Source of the DNA: Lentzea pudingi | Lineage (GTDB): Bacteria > Actinomycetota > Actinomycetes > Mycobacteriales > Pseudonocardiaceae | DNA length: 64,000 bases | NCBI RefSeq assembly: GCF_014646255.1 | Contig: NZ_BMNC01000023.1 | Coordinates: 1 to 64,000, forward strand | Direction: 5' to 3' | In this document: positions 32,314 through 42,612 of the stretch, piece by piece | Layout of the letters: each line of letters starts with the position of its first letter | How positions within the stretch are numbered: position 1 is the stretch's first letter | Program-made: the position numbers and the translations under genes | The notes under the pieces: model-generated | The model's input: the letters and a program-made list of their open reading frames with translations, nothing else | Database searches by the model: none | Told to the model about the DNA's origin: nothing

Positions 32314-32332
32314 CTGGGGGCTTGGCCCCCAG
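32314..32332. repeat. Perfect 8-bp GC hairpin, possible repetitive palindrome
   Basis: CTGGGGGC and GCCCCCAG flank a TTG loop between rpmA and obg. Short GGGGGC-TTG-GCCCCC palindromes of this kind are often dispersed in actinomycete genomes. A related CCTGGGGC-GGA-GCCCCAGG is found downstream of ndk at 44485-44503. Confidence 0.5.
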
Positions 32333-32342
32333 AAAACACAAA

Positions 32343-32384
32343 CGAGCGACGTGGCCCGCGCTCTCAGCGGGCACACGTCGCTCG
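32343..32384 (-). terminator. Rho-independent terminator of rplU-rpmA
   Basis: On the minus strand an 11-bp stem CGAGCGACGTG/CACGTCGCTCG with an inner GCCCGC/GCGGGC stem is followed by TTTGTGTTTTC. It separates the ribosomal protein genes from obg. Confidence 0.85.
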
Positions 32385-32418
32385 GTCGATCGTGCTAACT
32401 ACGTCGCGGAAACGGTCC

Positions 32419-32676
32419 TCAGACCGCGACCGGAACGATGTTGACGGTCTTGCGACCGCGCTTCGAACCGAACTCCACCGCACCCGGCAGCAGGGCGAAC
32501 AGCGTGTCGTCCTTGCCGATGCCGACGCCGACGCCGGGGTGGAACTTGGTGCCGCGCTGGCGGATCAGGATCTCGCCGGCCTTGACGACCTGACCGCCGT
32601 ACCGCTTCACGCCCAGGTACTGAGCGTTGGAGTCACGGCCGTTGCGGGAACTGGATGCACCCTTTTTGTGTGCCAT
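32419..32676 (-). CDS. rpmA: 50S ribosomal protein L27
   Basis: The 85-residue protein begins MAHKKGASSSRNGRDSNAQYLGVKRYGGQ and has the usual IRQRGTKFHPG segment. Its N-terminal tail reaches the peptidyl-transferase centre. It starts 14 bases after the rplU stop and is followed by a strong terminator. Confidence 0.98.
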   Translation of the reverse strand: MAHKKGASSSRNGRDSNAQYLGVKRYGGQVVKAGEILIRQRGTKFHPGVGVGIGKDDTLFALLPGAVEFGSKRGRKTVNIVPVAV

Positions 32677-32690
32677 GAGAAGTCAGGTCC

Positions 32691-33002
32691 TCACTTACCG
32701 GTGATGCCGGTGACCTCGACGCGGGTCAACTTCTGACGGTGACCCTGTCGCTTGTGGTAGCCGGTCTTGTTCTTGAACTTGTGGATGCGAATCTTCGGGC
32801 CCTTGGTGTGCTCGACCAGCTTGCCGGTAACCGAGAACTTCGCCAGGGCCGCCGCGTCTGCGGTGACGTCAGTGCCGTCGACCACGAGCAGCGCCTGGAG
32901 GGAGATTTCGGTGCCCGGCTCGCCCTCGAGCTTCTCGACCTCGACGATGTCGCCGACAGCGACCTTGTACTGCTTGCCGCCGGTCTTGACGATCGCGTAC
33001 AT
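32691..33002 (-). CDS. rplU: 50S ribosomal protein L21
   Basis: The 103-residue protein begins MYAIVKTGGKQYKVAVGDIVEVEKLEGEPG and ends GYHKRQGHRQKLTRVEVTGI, both family signatures. It is first in the rplU-rpmA operon. The 219 bases between it and the rne terminator (33222-33253) must contain its promoter. TTGACG near 33115 on the minus strand is a possible -35. Confidence 0.98.
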   Translation of the reverse strand: MYAIVKTGGKQYKVAVGDIVEVEKLEGEPGTEISLQALLVVDGTDVTADAAALAKFSVTGKLVEHTKGPKIRIHKFKNKTGYHKRQGHRQKLTRVEVTGITGK

Positions 33003-33221
33003 CAGGACGGAAGTCTCCTGCTACTCGATGGTGACGGGCCGTGTGCCGGCCATTCTGGGACGGTGTTTCCACCTAAAGGCACCAGAGGAGGCACACGACA
33101 GGACCCGTCGGATGGCGGGCCGTCAACAAGGTTACGGGAGTGGGTGCGCCGGGAGCAAACCGGGGTGCCCGGAACACGTTCCCACAGCCTGTGCGGTCCC
33201 TCACATCGTTGCCCCGCAACG

Positions 33222-33253
33222 CAAAACCGGGGCCGCCCGCAGGCGACCCCGGT
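33222..33253 (-). terminator. Rho-independent terminator of rne
   Basis: On the minus strand ACCGGGG (33247-33253) pairs with CCCCGGT (33226-33232) around an inner GC stem. It is followed by TTTGCG, 16 bases after the rne stop. Confidence 0.85.
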
Positions 33254-33268
33254 CTCACGTTCCTCGCG

Positions 33269-36200
33269 TCAGTCCTCCTGGACCGGCGGTCCCGCGGGAC
33301 GCGACACGGCGCGGCGCCTGCGAGTGGTGGTGACCACCGGTGCGGGCATCTGGACCTCGGGCTGCTTGGGCACCTCGACGACGATCGGGGCCGGGGCCTC
33401 GACCGCGGGGGGAGCACCAGCGGCGCGCTTGGCCGCACGACGACGCGGGCGAGCCGCGGGGGCCTCCACAGCGGCCACCGGGGCCTCCGCGACGGGCGCG
33501 GGCGCGGAGACCGGTTCGGGGGCCTCGGCGGCCTCCTGCTCGGGCTCGACGGCCGGAAGGGGGCGCTGGGACCCGATGCGACCCGTCACGACGGGCTGCT
33601 GCGCACCGACGCGCCCGGTCACGACCGGCTCCTGCTCGGGCTCAACGGGGCGTTGGGCACCGATGCGACCCGTGACGACGGGCTTCTCGACGACGGGCTC
33701 GACGAGCTCCTCGACGGACTCCTCGATCACCTCGGGCTCGGTGACCACGGGCTCGAGCTCGACGGGCGCCGGGTCCTCGGCGACCTCGTGCGGCACGTGA
33801 CCGTTGAGCGCCTGCTCCTCGGCCACGACCGCGTCGACGACGGCCTGCGGCTCCTTGTCGCGGCCACGACGACGGCGGCGACGACGGCCGTGGCCCTCGT
33901 GCTCCTGGTCGGCGGCGACGAAGTCCTCTGAGGTGTCCTCGGGCTCACCGGGCTCGAAGACCTGGACGGCCTCGGGCTCGACCGGCGTCTCGACGACCGC
34001 CTCGACGACCTCGGTGGTCTCGGCCGCCTGCTCGCCGCCACCCTTGTTGCGGCGCGACTTGCGGCCACCGCCCTGGGCCTGCTGTTGCTGCTGCTGGCCG
34101 CCACCGCCGCCGCCACCGTGCGAGTGCACGGGCTCGGTGGACACGACGACGCCGCGGCCGCGGCAGTGCTCACACGTCTGGCTGAACGCCTCGAGCAGGC
34201 CGGTGCCGACCCGCTTGCGGGTCATCTGGACGAGACCCAGCGAGGTGACCTCGGCGACCTGGTGACGCGTGCGGTCGCGGCCGAGGCACTCGGTGAGGCG
34301 GCGCAGCACCAGGTCGCGGTTCGACTCGAGCACCATGTCGATGAAGTCGATGACGATGATGCCGCCGATGTCGCGCAGCCGGAGCTGGCGGACGATCTCC
34401 TCGGCCGACTCCAGGTTGTTCCTGGTGACGGTCTCCTCGAGGTTGCCGCCCGAGCCGGTGAACTTGCCGGTGTTGACGTCGATGACCGTCATGGCCTCGG
34501 TGCGGTCGATGATCAGGTAGCCACCCGACGGCAGCCAGACCTTGCGGTCGAGCGCCTTCATCAGCTGCTCGTCGATGCGGTACTCGACGAACGCGTCGTT
34601 GTTGCCGACGTGCTTCTTCAGGCGGTCCTGCAGGTCCGGCGCCACGTGGCGGACGTACGAGTCGATGACCTCCCACGCCTCGTCGCCCTGGACGACGAGC
34701 TGGGCGAAGTCCTCGGTGAACAGGTCGCGGACGACCTTCACCAGCAGGTCCGGCTCTTCGTAGAGCAGCGTCGGAGCCTTGGTGGAGGTGGTCTCGGACT
34801 TCTCCTTGATGACCTTCCACTGGGCCTGCAGACGCGTGACGTCGCGGCCGAGCTCGTCCTCCGCGATGCCCTCCGAGGCGGTGCGGATGATCACACCGGC
34901 GTCCTCGGGGACGACGCGCTTGAGGATGTCCTTGAGGCGCTTGCGCTCGTTGTCCGGCAGCTTGCGGCTGATGCCCGTGGCACCGCCGCCCGGCACGTAG
35001 ACGAGGAAGCGGCCGGGAAGGCTGATCTGGGTGGTGAGGCGGGCGCCCTTGTGGCCGACCGGGTCCTTGGTGACCTGGACGAGCACCGAGTCGCCGCTGG
35101 AGAGCGCCTGCTCGATCTTGCGGGACTTGCCCTCGAGACCGGCGGCGTCCCAGTCGACCTCACCGGCGTAGAGCACGGCGTTGCGGCCGCGGCCGATGTC
35201 GATGAACGCGGCTTCCATGCTCGGCAGCACGTTCTGGACGCGGCCGAGGTAGACGTTGCCCACGATCGAGCCGCTGCCCGACGAGGTGACGAAGTGCTCG
35301 ACGAGCACGCCGTCCTCGAGCACGCCGATCTGGGTGCGGTCGCCGCGCTCGCGGACGACCATCGTGCGGGCCACGGCCTCGCGGCGGGCCAGGAACTCGG
35401 CCTCGGTCAGCACCGGGGCACGGCGGCGGCCGGCCTCGCGACCGTCGCGGCGGCGCTGGCGCTTGGCCTCCAGGCGCGTGGAGCCCCGGATGCTGCGCAC
35501 CTCGTTCTGCGCGGCCTCGGAGTCGGCCTTGTCGTCGCGTGCGTCCCGCGCCTCACGGACTTCGCGCACGTGCACGACGGTGTTCGGCGGGTCGTCCTCG
35601 GCGGCGACGTCGTCGTCCGTGCCGGTCTTGCGGCGACGGCGACGGCGGCGACGGCGGGTCGAGCCCTCGTCACCCTCGTCCTCGGCCTCGTCGGCGGCTT
35701 CGGTCTCCTCGGGGGCCTCGGCGTCCTCCGCCGCTGCCTCGTCGGACTCCTCGCCGGACTCGGCGTCGGTGCCCTTGCCACGGCCGCGGCCACGACGGCC
35801 CCGGCGGCGGCGACGGCGGCTGTCGGCCTCGTCGTCACCGTCGGCGTCGGTGTCCGCATCGGTCTCGGCCTCGGCCTCGGCGGCGTCGAGCTCGTCCGCG
35901 GCGATCTCGCCGATGGACTTCTCCTCGACGACCGGCTCTTCCTCGACCACGAACGGCGATGCGGACGCCTTGGGGCGCTCAACCGGCGTCGGCGGCAGGA
36001 AGACCGCGCTCGGCGCGGCGAAGATCGGCGCGAGCGCCGGTGCCTCGAACGCCGGGATCGCGGGGGCCTCGTAGTCCTCGGTGACCTCACCGGTGACCAC
36101 GTCGTCCCAGTCCACCAGGGTCTCGGCGACCTTCAGCGCGACGTCGCGGCTGACGCTCGACTGCGCACTGCGGGCGACCTCACCGAGGTCGGCCAGCGCT

Positions 36201-36343
36201 GTCATCACGTCCTTGCTGCTGACGTCCAGCAGCTTCGCCAGTGCGTGGACCCGCAGCTTCTCCGGCAGGTCCGCCAGTGCCGGGCGTGCGGCAACCACGC
36301 CCTGCCCGCCGGTGACACCGGCAGGCTTGTCCTCGTTCGACAT
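33269..36343 (-). CDS. rne: Ribonuclease E/G
   Basis: The 1024-residue endoribonuclease has a long acidic and Arg-rich N-terminal extension (about residues 1-300). An S1 domain follows (VGNVYLGRVQNVLPSMEAAFIDIGRGRNAVL). The catalytic DNase-I-like part has Asp in VIDVNTGKF (about 617) and IDFIDM, and the Zn-link CEHCRGRG is near 723. A disordered C-terminal tail carries three copies of VVTGR[IV]G[AS]Q[RQ]P. It processes rRNA and decays mRNA, probably as a degradosome scaffold. GGAGGAG precedes the ATG. It lies upstream of rplU-rpmA-obg as in other actinobacteria. The 228-base leader has several GC hairpins and could support autoregulation (inference). Confidence 0.96.
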   Translation of the reverse strand: MSNEDKPAGVTGGQGVVAARPALADLPEKLRVHALAKLLDVSSKDVMTALADLGEVARSAQSSVSRDVALKVAETLVDWDDVVTGEVTEDYEAPAIPAFEAPALAPIFAAPSAVFLPPTPVERPKASASPFVVEEEPVVEEKSIGEIAADELDAAEAEAETDADTDADGDDEADSRRRRRRGRRGRGRGKGTDAESGEESDEAAAEDAEAPEETEAADEAEDEGDEGSTRRRRRRRRRKTGTDDDVAAEDDPPNTVVHVREVREARDARDDKADSEAAQNEVRSIRGSTRLEAKRQRRRDGREAGRRRAPVLTEAEFLARREAVARTMVVRERGDRTQIGVLEDGVLVEHFVTSSGSGSIVGNVYLGRVQNVLPSMEAAFIDIGRGRNAVLYAGEVDWDAAGLEGKSRKIEQALSSGDSVLVQVTKDPVGHKGARLTTQISLPGRFLVYVPGGGATGISRKLPDNERKRLKDILKRVVPEDAGVIIRTASEGIAEDELGRDVTRLQAQWKVIKEKSETTSTKAPTLLYEEPDLLVKVVRDLFTEDFAQLVVQGDEAWEVIDSYVRHVAPDLQDRLKKHVGNNDAFVEYRIDEQLMKALDRKVWLPSGGYLIIDRTEAMTVIDVNTGKFTGSGGNLEETVTRNNLESAEEIVRQLRLRDIGGIIVIDFIDMVLESNRDLVLRRLTECLGRDRTRHQVAEVTSLGLVQMTRKRVGTGLLEAFSQTCEHCRGRGVVVSTEPVHSHGGGGGGGQQQQQQAQGGGRKSRRNKGGGEQAAETTEVVEAVVETPVEPEAVQVFEPGEPEDTSEDFVAADQEHEGHGRRRRRRRGRDKEPQAVVDAVVAEEQALNGHVPHEVAEDPAPVELEPVVTEPEVIEESVEELVEPVVEKPVVTGRIGAQRPVEPEQEPVVTGRVGAQQPVVTGRIGSQRPLPAVEPEQEAAEAPEPVSAPAPVAEAPVAAVEAPAARPRRRAAKRAAGAPPAVEAPAPIVVEVPKQPEVQMPAPVVTTTRRRRAVSRPAGPPVQED

Positions 36344-36571
36344 GCAGCTCCTCCACCCCCGGGCGCGTCCCGTGAGGACGCGGCCGCGCAGGGGCCTCTC
36401 TCGTCTCTTCCACCGCTTCTCGCGGCGGGAATCCTTGCCTCGCGCGCAGCGGCGTGGCGCCTCACTGGGCGCACGCTTGCGCAGGTCCCACGACGACGCC
36501 GCTGTCAGCGCCGCTCCTCCTGTATGCGCGTCCCGGCTGGGCCGGACCGAACAGACAACCGTCTGCGCTCG

Positions 36572-37297
36572 TCAGGACTCTCTGTCCTGCTGGAGCGGGT
36601 CCACCAGCCTGCCCTCGCCGTCGAGCCTTCCCTGCGCCATCCGGGTTGCTCTCGCAGGTACCGGCGGCACGAGATCGGCTACGACGCGAAGCGCATTCAG
36701 CACGTCGTCGGGTCGCACGGTAGGCGTTACCTGCCGTACAACCGTCATGAGTATCCCACACGGTCGTGACAAAGCGGTGGCATCGTGTCCGGCGTCGCTC
36801 GAACGTGGTTCGACCAGCGCCGACACGACGGCCGGCCGCACGTCGAGCATCTTCGTGCCGTTCTTGGTGAGTCGCTCGACCTCGACGGACTCGGCCGCGA
36901 GCAGGACGCTCACCGCCTTCGCCAGCTCTTCGGGTTCCACCCCGTCGAGCTCGATCCGCCACTCGCTCGCGTCGATGCGCTCGGTGAGATTGCCCCCTTG
37001 CGCCTGGACGATGTCGACGACGTCGATGCCGGGTGGCAACGCCTCGTCGAGCGCGACCTTGAGCGCCACCGGGTCGACCTTCTCGACCACCGAGACCTCG
37101 ACGTACTCGGCCTCGCTGGCCACGCCGGTCGGCGCGGCGCCGACCCACGACACCTTCGGGTGAGGGCTGAACCCCTGGGAGTAGGCCATGGGTACACCTG
37201 CCCTGCGCAGCGCGCGTTCGAACGTGCGAGCGATGTCGCGGTGCGATGTGAAACGCAACCTCCCCCGCTTGGTGTAGCGGAGGCGCAGTTTCTGCAC
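36572..37297 (-). CDS. TIGR03936 family radical-SAM-associated protein (DUF2344)
   Basis: The protein contains QKLRLRYTKRGRLRFTSHRDIARTFERALRRAGVPMAYSQGFSPHPKVSWVGAAPTGVASEAEYVEV, the TIGR03936 signature. This family accompanies TIGR03960 radical-SAM proteins and is normally encoded right beside them. Here an S8 protease gene on the other strand separates the two. The start is uncertain. GTG 37297 truncates the protein just before QKLRL and has no ribosome binding site. Homologues usually carry about 13 more residues, which would fit a CTG at 37336 preceded by CGGGAG. That CTG also overlaps the stop of a 21-codon upstream frame. Confidence 0.8.
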   Translation of the reverse strand: MQKLRLRYTKRGRLRFTSHRDIARTFERALRRAGVPMAYSQGFSPHPKVSWVGAAPTGVASEAEYVEVSVVEKVDPVALKVALDEALPPGIDVVDIVQAQGGNLTERIDASEWRIELDGVEPEELAKAVSVLLAAESVEVERLTKNGTKMLDVRPAVVSALVEPRSSDAGHDATALSRPCGILMTVVRQVTPTVRPDDVLNALRVVADLVPPVPARATRMAQGRLDGEGRLVDPLQQDRES

Positions 37298-37502
37298 CGC
37301 CGCGGCGGAGGGGTTGTTGGGCAGGTTGCGGCTCAGCGGTGCTCCCGAGTGGTATTCCGACGGGTGAGCGGTCCCATCGGCGCAGGCTGTTCGTCCATGA
37401 GGACGGTACCGTGAACCTGATACAGAACGTTCAGCTTGTCTAGATCGTTGCGCGTGGCTACGGTCCGGCTGACTGGACGCCCTGCCGACCTGGAGGTCCC
37501 TG

Positions 37503-38933
<1,431 letters not shown>

Positions 38934-38946
38934 CCGACCACAAACG

Positions 38947-38985
38947 CAAGAGGGGCCCTTCCGCAGCGCGAAGGGGCCCCTCTTG
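38947..38985. terminator. Bidirectional terminator between the S8 protease and radical-SAM genes
   Basis: CAAGAGGGGCCCTTC and GAAGGGGCCCCTCTTG form a 15-bp stem with one bulge. A GTTGTGG follows on the plus strand. On the minus strand the stem ends the TIGR03960 transcript, whose stop is at 38995. Confidence 0.85.
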
Positions 38986-38994
38986 TTGTGGAAG

Positions 38995-40956
38995 CTACGG
39001 CGTGAGAGCCGGGTTCTTCACGGGCGAACCGACACCGACCGGGGAGATCGGCAGCAGCTTGCGGCCCGTCGGGCCGACCTCGATGTCCGTGCCCATCGCC
39101 GGGCAGACACCGCAGTCGAAGCACGGGGTCCAGCGGCAGTCGTCCTGCTCGCGCTCGTCGAGCGCGTCCTGCCAGTCGGCCCAGAGCCATTCCTTGTCGA
39201 GGCCCGAGTCGAGGTGGTCCCAGGGCAGGACCTCCAGCTCCTCGCGCTCGCGCATGGTGAACCAGGCGAGGTCGACGCCGAGCGGCTCCAACTGCTCGGC
39301 CGCCTTCGCGGTCCAGCGGTCGTAGGAGAAGTGCTCGCTCCAGCCGTCGAACCGGCCGCCGTCGCGCCACACGGCCTCGATGACCTTGCCGATGCGCCGG
39401 TCGCCCCGGCTGAGCAGACCTTCGATGAGGCTCGGCTTGCCGTCGTGGTAGCGCATGCCGATGTTGCGGCCGAGGCTGCGGTCGCTGTTCACGGCCTCGC
39501 GGAGCTTGCGCAGCCGGTCGTCGACCGTGTCCGGGTCGCACTGCGGGGCCCACTGGAACGGCGTGTGCGGCTTGGGCACGAACCCGCCGATCGAGATGGT
39601 GCAGCGGACGTCGTTGCGGCCGCTCGCCTGCCGGCCCGCGCGGATGACGTTCTTCGCCATCTCCGCGATCTGCAGGACGTCCTCGTCCTCCTCGGTCGGG
39701 AGGCCGCACATGAAGTAGAGCTTCACCTGCCGCCAGCCGTTGGAGAACGCGGCCGACACCGTCCGGATGAGGTCCTCTTCGGACACCATCTTGTTGATGA
39801 CGCGGCGCATCCGCTCGCTGCCGCCCTCGGGCGCGAAGGTCAGGCCCGAGCGCCTCCCGTTGCGGGACAGCTCGTTCGCGAGGTCGATGTTGAACGCGTC
39901 GACGCGCGTGCTCGGCAGGCTCAGGCCGGTGTTCGTGCCCTCGTAGCGGTCCGCGAGGCCCTTGGTGAGCTCGGCGATCTCGCTGTGGTCCGCGCTGGAC
40001 AGGCTGAGCAGGCCGACCTCTTCGAAGCCGGTCGCCTCCAGTCCCTTCTGGACCATGGCGCCGATGCCCTCGATGGACCGCTCGCGCACCGGGCGGGTGA
40101 TCATGCCCGCCTGGCAGAAGCGGCAGCCGCGCGTGCAGCCGCGGAAGATCTCGACGCTCATCCGCTCGTGGACGCTCTCGGCGAGCGGCACCAGCGGCTG
40201 CTTCGGGTACGGCCACGCGTCGAGGTCCATCGTCGTCCGCTTGAAGACGCGGTACGGGACCCGGTCGCGGTTCGGCACGACGCGCTGGATGCGGCCGTCC
40301 GGCAGGTACTCCACGTCGTAGAAGCGCGGGACGTACACGCCGCCGGTCTCGGCGAGCCTCGTCAGCACCTCGTCGCGGCCGCCGGGCGAGCCCTCGGCCT
40401 TCCAGTTCTTGACGATCTCGGTGATCTCGAGGACGGCCTCCTCACCGTCGCCGAGCACCGCCGCGTCCACGAAGTCAGCGATCGGCTCGGGGTTGAACGC
40501 CGCGTGCCCACCGGCGACCACGATCGGGTCGTCCACGGTGCGGTCCTCGGCGTGCAACGGGATGCCGGCCAGGTCCAGCGCGGTCAGCATGTTCGTGTAG
40601 CCCAGCTCCGTCGCGAAGCTGATGCCCATCAGGTCGAACGCCTTGAGCGGACGGTGCCCGTCGACCGTGAACTGCGGGACGTCGTGCTCGCGCATCAACG
40701 CCTCGAGGTCCGGCCACACGGCGTACGTGCGCTCGGCGAGCACGTCCGGCAGCTCGTTGAGGATCTCGTAGAGGATCATGACGCCCTGGTTGGGCAGGCC
40801 GACCTCGTACGCGTCGGGGTACATCAAAGCCCAGCGCACGGACGCCGCGTCCCAGTCCTTGACGGTCGCGTTGAGCTCCCCGCCGACGTACTGCACCGGC
40901 TTGGAGATCCGCGGCAGCAGAGGCTCCAACCTGGGGAAAACAGACTCAGCACTCAC
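38995..40956 (-). CDS. TIGR03960 family B12-binding radical SAM protein
   Basis: The 653-residue protein has an N-terminal cobalamin-binding-type domain (WALMYPDAYEVGLPNQGVMILYEILNEL). The radical-SAM cluster motif is FRGCTRGCRFCQAG (CxxxCxxC). Two further Cys pairs follow near the end (CFDCGVCPAMG). The family is widespread and always linked to TIGR03936, but its substrate is unknown. GTG 40956 gives the standard SAESVFPRLEPLLPRISKPVQYVGGE start. Confidence 0.92.
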   Translation of the reverse strand: MSAESVFPRLEPLLPRISKPVQYVGGELNATVKDWDAASVRWALMYPDAYEVGLPNQGVMILYEILNELPDVLAERTYAVWPDLEALMREHDVPQFTVDGHRPLKAFDLMGISFATELGYTNMLTALDLAGIPLHAEDRTVDDPIVVAGGHAAFNPEPIADFVDAAVLGDGEEAVLEITEIVKNWKAEGSPGGRDEVLTRLAETGGVYVPRFYDVEYLPDGRIQRVVPNRDRVPYRVFKRTTMDLDAWPYPKQPLVPLAESVHERMSVEIFRGCTRGCRFCQAGMITRPVRERSIEGIGAMVQKGLEATGFEEVGLLSLSSADHSEIAELTKGLADRYEGTNTGLSLPSTRVDAFNIDLANELSRNGRRSGLTFAPEGGSERMRRVINKMVSEEDLIRTVSAAFSNGWRQVKLYFMCGLPTEEDEDVLQIAEMAKNVIRAGRQASGRNDVRCTISIGGFVPKPHTPFQWAPQCDPDTVDDRLRKLREAVNSDRSLGRNIGMRYHDGKPSLIEGLLSRGDRRIGKVIEAVWRDGGRFDGWSEHFSYDRWTAKAAEQLEPLGVDLAWFTMREREELEVLPWDHLDSGLDKEWLWADWQDALDEREQDDCRWTPCFDCGVCPAMGTDIEVGPTGRKLLPISPVGVGSPVKNPALTP

Positions 40957-40969
40957 ACGACCAGAGTAC

Positions 40970-40989
40970 GGCCCCCGCAGGCGGGGGCC
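40970..40989 (-). terminator. Terminator of the ABC export operon
   Basis: GGCCCCC and GGGGGCC flank GCAGGC, 10 bases after the stop of the last permease gene and 14 bases before the radical-SAM start. Confidence 0.7.
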
Positions 40990-40999
40990 GAATCGCGCC

Positions 41000-41842
41000 T
41001 CAGTCCAGCAACAACTTGCCCAACCGCCGCGCCGCGACCACCGTTCCGACGGCCGCGAGCACCGCGAAGTACGCGACGTGACCGAGCATGCCCCAGCCGA
41101 CAACGCCCAGCGTGAGGCCCCGCATGAGCTCGATGGCGTGGTAGAGCGGCGTCCACGTCACCACGGCCTGCAGCCAGCCCGGGTAAACCGACAGCGGGTA
41201 GAACGTCGTCGAGAACAGGAACAGCGGCAGCACCGCGAGCTGCACGAGGTCGAAGTCCTGCCACGACCTCATGAACGTCGTCGCCGCCATGCCCACCGCC
41301 GCGAACGCGAACGCCACCAGCAGCGCCGCCGGCAACGCGAGCAACGCCCAGGGCGAGAAGATCAGCCCCATCCCGAGCATCACGCCGAGGAACCCCGCCG
41401 AGTACAGCCCGCCCCGCAGCAGCGCCCACGAGATCTCGCCGATCGCGATGTCCATCGGCCCCATCGGCGTCGAGAGCATCGCGTCGTACAGCTTCACGTA
41501 CTTGAACTTGAAGAACACGTTGAACGTCGCGTCGTACACAGCCCCGTTCATCGCGCTCGCGGCCAGCAACGCGGGCGCCACGAACGCCGCGTACGAGATC
41601 GGCCGCCCGTCCGGCCCGGCCACCGCGTTCACCATCTGCCCGAACCCGAGCCCGAGCGACCACAGGAACAGCATCGGCTCGAACGCCCCGCCGACCAGCA
41701 CGAACCACGCGCGCCGGTTCACGACGGCAGACCGTTCGACGAGCATGCTCGCCCGCCTGCCGTAAAGCCCCGGCGGAATCACCCGCCACAGCAGCCCCAC
41801 GCTCGCGGGCCTGGCCTTCTCTCGTTCCAGGGTCTGCGTCAT
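41000..41842 (-). CDS. ABC-2 type transporter permease, second subunit
   Basis: The 280-residue protein has six predicted helices. WFVLVGGAFEPMLFLWSLGLGFG and FPLSVYPGWLQAVVTWTPLYHAIELMRGL-like motifs mark the ABC-2 (daunorubicin DrrB/NodJ) permease family. It overlaps the first permease by ATGA. It pairs with the ATPase and first permease of this operon to form an exporter, most likely for a drug or lipid. Confidence 0.9.
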   Translation of the reverse strand: MTQTLEREKARPASVGLLWRVIPPGLYGRRASMLVERSAVVNRRAWFVLVGGAFEPMLFLWSLGLGFGQMVNAVAGPDGRPISYAAFVAPALLAASAMNGAVYDATFNVFFKFKYVKLYDAMLSTPMGPMDIAIGEISWALLRGGLYSAGFLGVMLGMGLIFSPWALLALPAALLVAFAFAAVGMAATTFMRSWQDFDLVQLAVLPLFLFSTTFYPLSVYPGWLQAVVTWTPLYHAIELMRGLTLGVVGWGMLGHVAYFAVLAAVGTVVAARRLGKLLLD

Positions 41843-42612
41843 ACGGCCAGCCTCCGGTGGAAGAACTTCACGCCGAGCGCGATCCCGACACCGACCAACG
41901 CGCCGAGGTACACGACGTGGCCCAACGCGGGTAAGAGGTCCAACGTGCCGAACGTCGCGCCTCGCGCGAGCTCGATGCCGTGCCACGCCGGAGTGAGCCA
42001 CACCAGCGGCACCAGCCAGTCAGGCAGCTGGCTGACGGGGAAGAACGCGCCGGTGAACAGCGTCATCGGCATCAGCACGAACCGGAAGATGTTGTTGAAC
42101 GCGTCCGGCTTGTCCAAGGTCGCGCTGTACGCCACCAACGGCGCGCTGAACGCGAGCCCCGCCAGCGTCGCGACAGGAATGGCCAGCAGGATCCCAGGCC
42201 CCGCAGCAGCCCCCAACGCGGCCGCGACCCCCACGAACACCACCGACCGCAACAACAACTGCGAGCCGATCCACATCGTCTGCGAGTAGAGCACCTGCGC
42301 CGGCGTGATCGGCGTGGCCACCATCGCGACGAACGACTTCTGCCACATGAACTGCGACATGACCGGGAACGTCGACTCGAACGTGGCCCCCTGCACCGCC
42401 GTGACCACGACGAGCGCGGGCGCGAGGTACTGCAGGTACGGCACACCACCGATCAACGCCGTCGACTGCACCTGCGACCCGAACCCGAGACCGAGCGCCA
42501 GCAGGAACAACACCGGCGTGAGAAAGCTCGACACCGCGGTGGCACGCCAGTTGCGCCGGTACCACGTCCAGGTCTTCTCGAACCCGAACCACGAAGCCCT
42601 CAACGTCTCCAT
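41839..42612 (-). CDS. ABC-2 type transporter permease, first subunit
   Basis: The 257-residue protein has six helices. It begins METLRASWFGFEKTWTWYRRNWRATAVSSFLTPVLFLLALGLGFG and contains PVSQLPDWLVPLVWLTPAWHGIELARG, the ABC-2 signature. The start overlaps the ATPase stop (TGATG) and the end overlaps the second permease (ATGA), giving a tightly coupled three-gene operon. Confidence 0.92.
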   Translation of the reverse strand: METLRASWFGFEKTWTWYRRNWRATAVSSFLTPVLFLLALGLGFGSQVQSTALIGGVPYLQYLAPALVVVTAVQGATFESTFPVMSQFMWQKSFVAMVATPITPAQVLYSQTMWIGSQLLLRSVVFVGVAAALGAAAGPGILLAIPVATLAGLAFSAPLVAYSATLDKPDAFNNIFRFVLMPMTLFTGAFFPVSQLPDWLVPLVWLTPAWHGIELARGATFGTLDLLPALGHVVYLGALVGVGIALGVKFFHRRLAV

